Origin: an uncultured Clostridia bacterium | Lineage (GTDB): Bacteria; Bacillota; Clostridia; Oscillospirales; Ruminococcaceae | Reading direction: 5' to 3' | Assembly (NCBI GenBank): GCA_946563605.1 | Contig: CAMNVW010000005.1 | Span: forward strand, 1-26,404 | Length of the DNA: 26,404 nucleotides | Part shown: in pieces, positions 21,879 through 26,404 of the stretch | Layout of the letters: every line of letters begins with the position of its first letter | How positions within the stretch are numbered: the first letter of the stretch is position 1 | Notes under the pieces: model-generated | The model's database searches: none | What the model saw: only the letters and a program-made list of their open reading frames with translations | Told to the model about the DNA's origin: nothing | Program-made: the position numbers and the translations under genes

Positions 21879-22490
21879 ATGTCGAAAGTATTTTGGAAGG
21901 GTTCCACACTGCTCGCGCCGGTGTCTCCCACAATGGTCAGCTGCGGAACAGCGGAAAAAGCGAACATCCTCACTGTTGCATGGACGGGAATCGTCAATTC
22001 CAATCCGCCGATGACCTATATTTCGGTGCGTCCAAGCCGTTATTCCTATGATATCATCAAGGAAAGCGGAGAATTTGTTATCAACCTCACCCCGTCGAAG
22101 CTGGTGCGTCAGGCGGACTGGTGCGGAGTGAAGTCGGGCCGCGACGTCAACAAGTTTGAGGAATGTCACCTGACGCAGGGAAAAGCCAATCAGGTAAACG
22201 TGCCGCTGATTGAGGAATGTCCGGTCAATTTGGAGTGCAAGGTCAAGAGCATCACCCCATTGGGCAGCCACGATATGTTTTTGGCAGAGATTGTCGGTGT
22301 GGACATCGACGAGGATTATCTGGACGAGGACGGCAAGCTTCACATGGAGCAGTGCGGACTGGCGGCTTATGTGCATGGGGAATATTTCACGCTGGGCAAA
22401 AAGGTCGGCAGCTTTGGTTACAGCGTGCGCAAACGCCCGAAGCGTAAGCCGGACAATAAGGGGAAAAAAGGCGCCGCAAGAAAAAAATAA
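21879..22490 (+). CDS. Flavin reductase-like FMN-binding split-barrel protein
   Basis: A 203-residue protein of the flavin reductase-like family. These bind FMN in a split barrel and pass electrons from NAD(P)H or partner proteins. Visible family traits are PVSPTMVSCGT near 11-21, ILTVAWTGIVNSNPPMTYISVRPSRYS (about 27-53), the GEFVINL stretch and GSHDMFLAEIVGVDIDE. The tail after residue 183 is strongly basic (RKRPKRKPDNKGKKGAARKK) and may be unstructured. ATG at 21879 has AAGGAGG 6 bases upstream; the longer frame from 21795 lies in the promoter. It is monocistronic. The physiological partner and substrate are unknown. Confidence 0.88.
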   Translation: MSKVFWKGSTLLAPVSPTMVSCGTAEKANILTVAWTGIVNSNPPMTYISVRPSRYSYDIIKESGEFVINLTPSKLVRQADWCGVKSGRDVNKFEECHLTQGKANQVNVPLIEECPVNLECKVKSITPLGSHDMFLAEIVGVDIDEDYLDEDGKLHMEQCGLAAYVHGEYFTLGKKVGSFGYSVRKRPKRKPDNKGKKGAARKK

Positions 22491-22529
22491 AAAAACTTAA
22501 AAAATTTTAAAAAAACCTCAAAAAAGGTG

Positions 22530-22558
22530 TTGACATATCCGAATAACGGTGATATAAT
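22530..22558 (+). promoter_or_regulatory. tRNA-Leu promoter
   Basis: A perfect TTGACA (22530-22535), 17-base spacer and TATAAT (22553-22558), with TG one base ahead of the -10. It is 16 bases upstream of the tRNA. Confidence 0.9.
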
Positions 22559-22573
22559 AACAATCGTTGATTC

Positions 22574-22660
22574 GCGGATATGGCGGAATTGGCAGACGCG
22601 CTAGATTCAGGTTCTAGTGAGGTTAAACTCATACAGGTTCAAGTCCTGCTATCCGCACCA
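22574..22660 (+). tRNA. tRNA-Leu (anticodon CAG)
   Basis: The acceptor stem GCGGATA pairs with TATCCGC, followed by A and an encoded CCA. The D-arm region has GGCGGAATTGGCAGACGC. The anticodon stem CTAGA/TCTAG encloses TTCAGGT, giving anticodon CAG for CUG codons. A long variable arm (TGAG-TTAAA-CTCA type) marks a class II tRNA, as expected for leucine, and the T-arm holds GGTTCAAGTCC. At 87 nt it is of normal length. Confidence 0.97.
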
Positions 22661-22665
22661 CAACG

Positions 22666-22699
22666 AAAAACGCCTCGGCAATAGCCGGGGCGTTTTTTT
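22666..22699 (+). terminator. tRNA-Leu terminator
   Basis: AAAAACGCCTCGGC (22666-22679) pairs with GCCGGGGCGTTTTT (one G-T pair) around AATA, followed by a T-run. Confidence 0.92.
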
Positions 22700-22760
22700 C
22701 GTTCCGAAAGATTTTGAAAAACGCAAAATCAAGATGTGTCCCAAATTCATAAAACTTTTC

Positions 22761-22789
22761 TTGAACTGACAAGATATTTCCTCTATAAT
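22761..22789 (+). promoter_or_regulatory. Promoter of the sortase-SpoIID fusion gene
   Basis: TTGAAC (22761-22766), a 17-base spacer and TATAAT (22784-22789) make a good sigma-A promoter about 75 bases upstream of the GTG start. Nothing suggests a sporulation sigma factor. Confidence 0.75.
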
Positions 22790-22863
22790 AGGAACTGTAT
22801 CGAGATGTAAATTTATAAACCGACAGTATTTTCTGCCGATTTAAAAGAGGAAGGAATGACTCG

Positions 22864-25800
22864 GTGAACCATAAAATATTATTGTTGAACGCCGGATATT
22901 CCCTGCACAGCCTGATTCGGACAAGCCCCAATGTCAGTGAACAGTTTGCGCTGATTGGGTTCGACTTCGGTGATGAGGTCATGATAACAGACCAAAAACA
23001 GCTGATTGCACAGATCAGCCGGTCGGTGAAGGAAAATCAGTTGATTATTCTTGTCGATAACGCGCCACAGTTGCGGGTAAGGGAAATTTTGGCACAGGGA
23101 TTTAATAAACCGCTCCATCAGGATGCCAAAGCGATGCAGGACATGGAAAACTGCTTTTCAAGAATGGGACGGACAGCCGATCCGTCGCTTGCCAGCAGCG
23201 CGATGATTCCGCAGGACGCCGTTGCGTTGAGCGATCCGAACTGTCCGCAGGCAGGATTTATGATGTCCTTTCCGAGCACCTGCGTGGTGTATTTGCAAGG
23301 CTCTGCGCAGACGGTGCTTCGTCTGTGTGCAAACCAGCTTTTTCCGTTGCTGCTCAAACGTTTTTATCCTGGCGCTGTCATTGTGGATGTTCCCATCAAG
23401 AGCGAGAGCACACAGGAGGTCAGAGAATATATCGGCGGCGTGAAACGCAGAGCGAACGGATTTTTGCCGATGCTTGGCGGTACTTCAGCCGCTCCATTGC
23501 TGCGTTTAATTGCTATCAAGGAGAATGAAAAGCTGTCTCGCCAATGCTGCGACAGCTTTTTGGAGGATCTTGTCAGCGAATGTGGCAGGGTCAGCACAGT
23601 CTTTGGCGTGGGAACCAAGGGCGTGCGCGCAGTAGAGAAGAAAAGCAGAAAGAATAACCAGCCGTTGGAATTTACCGACGACCGCGTTGCCGCGCGCGCG
23701 ATGGCAGCTTCCGGCATCCCAACAGCTTCATCTGCAAGGTATGCAGATGAACCAAGTTCCGTTTATACAAACGCTCCACAGAACAACGCAGTGCAATCGC
23801 AGAACAGTGCGCCTGTGTATGCAGGAATAGACGATTATCTGCTGGATGACGACGAATTGCTGGATGACGATGAGGACGATTTTGCCGACGATGAGGAACT
23901 TGAACAGGTACCAAAGTCCCGCAGACAAAGAAAAGCTGAGAAAAAACAGGCGAAGAGAAATAAACGGCAGGATTATGAGGAGGACGAGGCTCCGACGAGG
24001 CGCTCGCCGGTGATTCGGCTTCTGCTCATGGTGTTCGTGTTGATTTTCCTTGGCTCTGTGGGTTATTTGGGATATTACTATTGGAAATCGGCTCAAAACC
24101 GCAGCGCGTATGAAACCCTGCGCGAGGTTTATGACAACCATGCGTTGCTCCCGCCGCTGGGTTATCCGATCGGTTATGACAACGATTTCTCCTCTTTGTG
24201 GGAGCTCAACCACGATACCGTTGGATGGATCAGCATTGACGGGACAGGTCTGGATTATCCTGTTGTGCAGACGGATGACAACACAACCTACTACCGCACC
24301 AATTTCGAGGGCGAATACAGCGAACACGCAGTTCCGTTTGTGGATGCGGCGGTGGATTTAAAAGAACCGAGCAGCAACATTATTATTTACGGACATAATA
24401 TCCGCACAGACGGACAGATGTTCAACATTCTAAAAGGCTATAAGGAACTGGAATTTTATCAGCAGCACCCTGTTGTGGAATTTAACAGCGTATATCATAA
24501 GGGAAAATATAAGATCATCTCGGTCTTTTATGCCAATACGCGTCCTGAACACGGAACTATTTTCCCCTACCATGAATTTATTGATGCAAAGGATTCGCAG
24601 CAGGCGCAGGAATACATCGACAATGTGTTGATCCGCAGTATTATCAATACCGGTGTGGATGTGCGCCCATCGGATGAACTGCTGACCCTCTCCACCTGCT
24701 CGTATGAGTTTAAGGATGCGCGCTTTGTTGTCGTTGCAAGAAAGGTGCGCTTCGGGGAGGATGAATCGGTCGATACCTCGGCAGCCCAGATGAACCCAAC
24801 GCCGTATTATCCTGCGGTATGGTATCAGCTGTTCGGCGGTACCCAGCCGGATGCAAATCAGCTGAAAGAAGCGCTCCCGCATGATTCGGTCAGCGCAGAG
24901 GTTTTGCTGCATGAGGACAACGCGCCGGAGAGCGCTGCATTGTTCTCGCAGCCTTCCTTCGAAAATGATTTGGATTCGGACGAGCAGCTGTCCAATATTC
25001 AAACGGAAGAAGAGGAAGAAGAGGAAGAAGCGCAGACGGATGAAGCAGCATCTTCCACCGAAGATACCGCTCGTGCTTCTGCGGAAAGTACATACAACCA
25101 GCTGGAGGATATGAAGTTTGCCGAAATGAAGGCGGATTCCAAAACCGCCGAAGAGGAAACACAACCCCAGCAAAATCAGACGGCGCTGACACCGGAGCCG
25201 CAAACGGATGCGGAACCCACAGATGAGCAGCCGAAAATACAAACAGCGCAGCAAGTGAAAGAGGAAACTTCCAATACAAAGACTGTCGAAGCGGAGCCGA
25301 CTGCCGAAACCGAGTCGGCAAAAAAGAAGATGACCAAGAAAGTCATCAAAAAAGAGGACGTTGTAGACGACCTTGAGGAAACGCCGCCGCCGGTCGAGGA
25401 AGAACCGATTAAAAAAGAGGAAACAAAGACGGATTTCGATGCCGATTCTGAAGATGAAAACGACAGTATAGGCAGTCCGGCAAATGCACAGACACTTTCG
25501 GTCAAAATCGACGGAAAAACCACCCGAGGTTCTGCCTATGATATCATCAGCCGCATCGTGGAAGCGGAGATGGGAGCAAGTTTCCAAAAGGAAGCGCTGA
25601 AAGCGCAGGCAGTCGCCGCATACACCTATGTGCTCTATAATAACCAGCAGGGCGTCAGTCCGCAGGTGCCTGCAAAGAATACGGTTTCCTCCGCCGTCAA
25701 GAGCGCGGTCAATGAGGTGCTGGGTCAGGCGATTTATTACAACGGCTCATACATCAACGCAACCTATTGCGCGTCCAACGCAGGCCGCTCGATGGATGCA

Positions 25801-26250
25801 CAGCACGTTTGGGGAGGAAATCTGCCGTATCTTGTCAGCGTGGACAGCCCAGGCGACACCACCTTAAAGGCTTACGGTGCAACTAAAACCTTCTCCGAAA
25901 GAGAAGTCGCGGATTACATTGAGGATTACTGCAAGGTTGACCCATATGATTACGGAGATCCTGACGAGTGGTTCAGCAATCCTGAATATATCAATGGAGC
26001 GTATGTGGATACTATTCAGATCTGTGGTCATCGTGTCACTGGACGAAGTGTCCGCGAAAGTATACTGAAATTCAAAATCAATTCTGCGGCGTTTGAGGTC
26101 TCCTATGATGGAGATTCCTTCACCTTTACCACATATGGCTACGGACATGGTGTGGGTATGAGCCAGCAGGGTGCAGATTACTTTGCACAGCAGGGGTGGA
26201 ATTATCGGGAGATCCTGACACATTATTTCAGCGGCACAACAGTAAAATAA
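22864..26250 (+). CDS. CinA-like head, membrane helix, class B sortase and SpoIID domain fusion
   Basis: An 1128-residue protein. Residues 1-165 follow the CinA/MoCF pattern but lack the usual GGLGPT loop (VDNAP at 65-69 instead); 170-255 resembles the CinA KH domain, ending FGVG. A disordered acidic/basic region (260-380) leads to one membrane helix (386-406). Residues about 430-630 are a class B sortase with His511 (YGHN), Cys612 (LSTCSYEF) and Arg620. A Glu/Pro/Lys-rich linker (635-875) precedes a SpoIID/LytB domain (878-1128) with catalytic-type Glu902 (EAEMG, then ALKAQAVAAYTY) and YGHGVGMSQQGA (1093-1104). Topology predicts the head inside and both enzymes outside. SpoIID domains cut denuded glycan strands and SrtB attaches proteins to peptidoglycan, so a combined wall-remodelling role is inferred. 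GTG at 22864 follows AGGAAGGA. The order of domains is unfamiliar to me. Confidence 0.85.
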   Translation: MNHKILLLNAGYSLHSLIRTSPNVSEQFALIGFDFGDEVMITDQKQLIAQISRSVKENQLIILVDNAPQLRVREILAQGFNKPLHQDAKAMQDMENCFSRMGRTADPSLASSAMIPQDAVALSDPNCPQAGFMMSFPSTCVVYLQGSAQTVLRLCANQLFPLLLKRFYPGAVIVDVPIKSESTQEVREYIGGVKRRANGFLPMLGGTSAAPLLRLIAIKENEKLSRQCCDSFLEDLVSECGRVSTVFGVGTKGVRAVEKKSRKNNQPLEFTDDRVAARAMAASGIPTASSARYADEPSSVYTNAPQNNAVQSQNSAPVYAGIDDYLLDDDELLDDDEDDFADDEELEQVPKSRRQRKAEKKQAKRNKRQDYEEDEAPTRRSPVIRLLLMVFVLIFLGSVGYLGYYYWKSAQNRSAYETLREVYDNHALLPPLGYPIGYDNDFSSLWELNHDTVGWISIDGTGLDYPVVQTDDNTTYYRTNFEGEYSEHAVPFVDAAVDLKEPSSNIIIYGHNIRTDGQMFNILKGYKELEFYQQHPVVEFNSVYHKGKYKIISVFYANTRPEHGTIFPYHEFIDAKDSQQAQEYIDNVLIRSIINTGVDVRPSDELLTLSTCSYEFKDARFVVVARKVRFGEDESVDTSAAQMNPTPYYPAVWYQLFGGTQPDANQLKEALPHDSVSAEVLLHEDNAPESAALFSQPSFENDLDSDEQLSNIQTEEEEEEEEAQTDEAASSTEDTARASAESTYNQLEDMKFAEMKADSKTAEEETQPQQNQTALTPEPQTDAEPTDEQPKIQTAQQVKEETSNTKTVEAEPTAETESAKKKMTKKVIKKEDVVDDLEETPPPVEEEPIKKEETKTDFDADSEDENDSIGSPANAQTLSVKIDGKTTRGSAYDIISRIVEAEMGASFQKEALKAQAVAAYTYVLYNNQQGVSPQVPAKNTVSSAVKSAVNEVLGQAIYYNGSYINATYCASNAGRSMDAQHVWGGNLPYLVSVDSPGDTTLKAYGATKTFSEREVADYIEDYCKVDPYDYGDPDEWFSNPEYINGAYVDTIQICGHRVTGRSVRESILKFKINSAAFEVSYDGDSFTFTTYGYGHGVGMSQQGADYFAQQGWNYREILTHYFSGTTVK

Positions 26251-26294
26251 TCAGAATAACCTCTGTCCAAAGGTGGGTACGCGTAAAACAGTTT

Positions 26295-26330
26295 CAGTCC
26301 CAGCAGCCATGTCTGCTGGGACTGTTCTTG
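26295..26330 (+). terminator. Terminator of the fusion gene
   Basis: CAGTCCCAGCAG (26295-26306) pairs with CTGCTGGGACTG (26313-26324), 6-base loop, followed by a weak T tract TTCTTG. It lies 45 bases after the stop codon. Confidence 0.75.
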
Positions 26331-26340
26331 TATATATTGA

Positions 26341-26404
26341 AGCCGTATGAAGCCTCCCTTGTGTAAAGGGAGGTGGCTCGGCGTTAGCCGAGACGGAGGG
26401 ATTG
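26341..26404 (+). repeat. Palindromic intergenic repeat at window end
   Basis: Two hairpins in a row, CCTCCCTT/AAGGGAGG (26353-26373) and CTCGGC-GTTA-GCCGAG (26377-26392), followed by ACGGAGGGATTG, reach the window edge. From memory this GCCTCCCT...GACGGAGGGATTG layout is widespread between genes in gut Clostridia. It is distinct from the R1-R4 family. Probably truncated by the window. Confidence 0.6.

Noticed and set aside
24430..25587. Long minus-strand open frame of 385 codons opposite the sortase-SpoIID gene
   Set aside because: It mirrors the biased codons of the acidic linker; the sense strand encodes clear sortase and SpoIID motifs.

Overview
The window looks like the origin-proximal region of a Firmicutes chromosome, most likely a gut Clostridia of the Oscillospiraceae/Ruminococcaceae type. 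The reasons are the gene order dnaN - S4 protein - recF - remB - gyrB - gyrA, purine-rich Shine-Dalgarno sites, consensus sigma-A promoters, roughly even base composition by eye, and products such as RemB, a class B sortase, SpoIID and an RRNPP-type regulator. The species cannot be named from this sequence alone. dnaA is not in the window and would be expected to the left.

Region 1-1229 has no credible gene. It holds a cluster of DnaA-box-like 9-mers ending in five CTA trinucleotides and a T-rich tract (likely oriC), a terminator hairpin, a dnaN promoter, and strings of short hairpins. 1230-4052 is the dnaN-S4-recF-remB operon, closed by a terminator. 4219-10639 is a gyrB-yxcB-like-ycxB-like-gyrA operon (two YcxB-like membrane genes between the gyrase genes) with its own promoter and a strong terminator. 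Four to five copies of a mosaic intergenic repeat made of consecutive short hairpins (about 5-64, 1095-1180, 4390-4672, 10655-10790, 10795-11030) punctuate this replication block.

11044-15261 is an accessory/housekeeping mix: a DUF1275 membrane protein, a short-chain dehydrogenase resembling clostridial 7-alpha-hydroxysteroid dehydrogenases, and a minus-strand murD-GNAT-GNAT operon. 15539-16556 is the rplM-rpsI ribosomal operon with a textbook promoter.

16864-20130 is the most striking regulatory locus: an ABC exporter half-transporter, an HTH-TPR regulator of RRNPP type, and a small secreted peptide gene convergent with the regulator. Three promoters (exporter, peptide, and an unannotated short transcript next to the exporter) carry the same operator, ACGATATGTTT, exactly 28 bases before the -10 hexamer, in place of a recognisable -35. 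A fourth copy lies upstream of the regulator. This looks like a self-contained peptide-signalling regulon.

20276-22699 contains a MATE transporter, a flavin-reductase-like protein and a tRNA-Leu(CAG). 22864-26250 encodes an 1128-residue protein with an unusual architecture: a degenerate CinA-type head (MoCF-like plus KH-like), one membrane helix, a class B sortase with intact His/Cys/Arg, a long acidic linker and a C-terminal SpoIID/LytB domain. The window ends in another palindromic intergenic repeat. No CRISPR array, insertion sequence, prophage gene or rRNA was seen.
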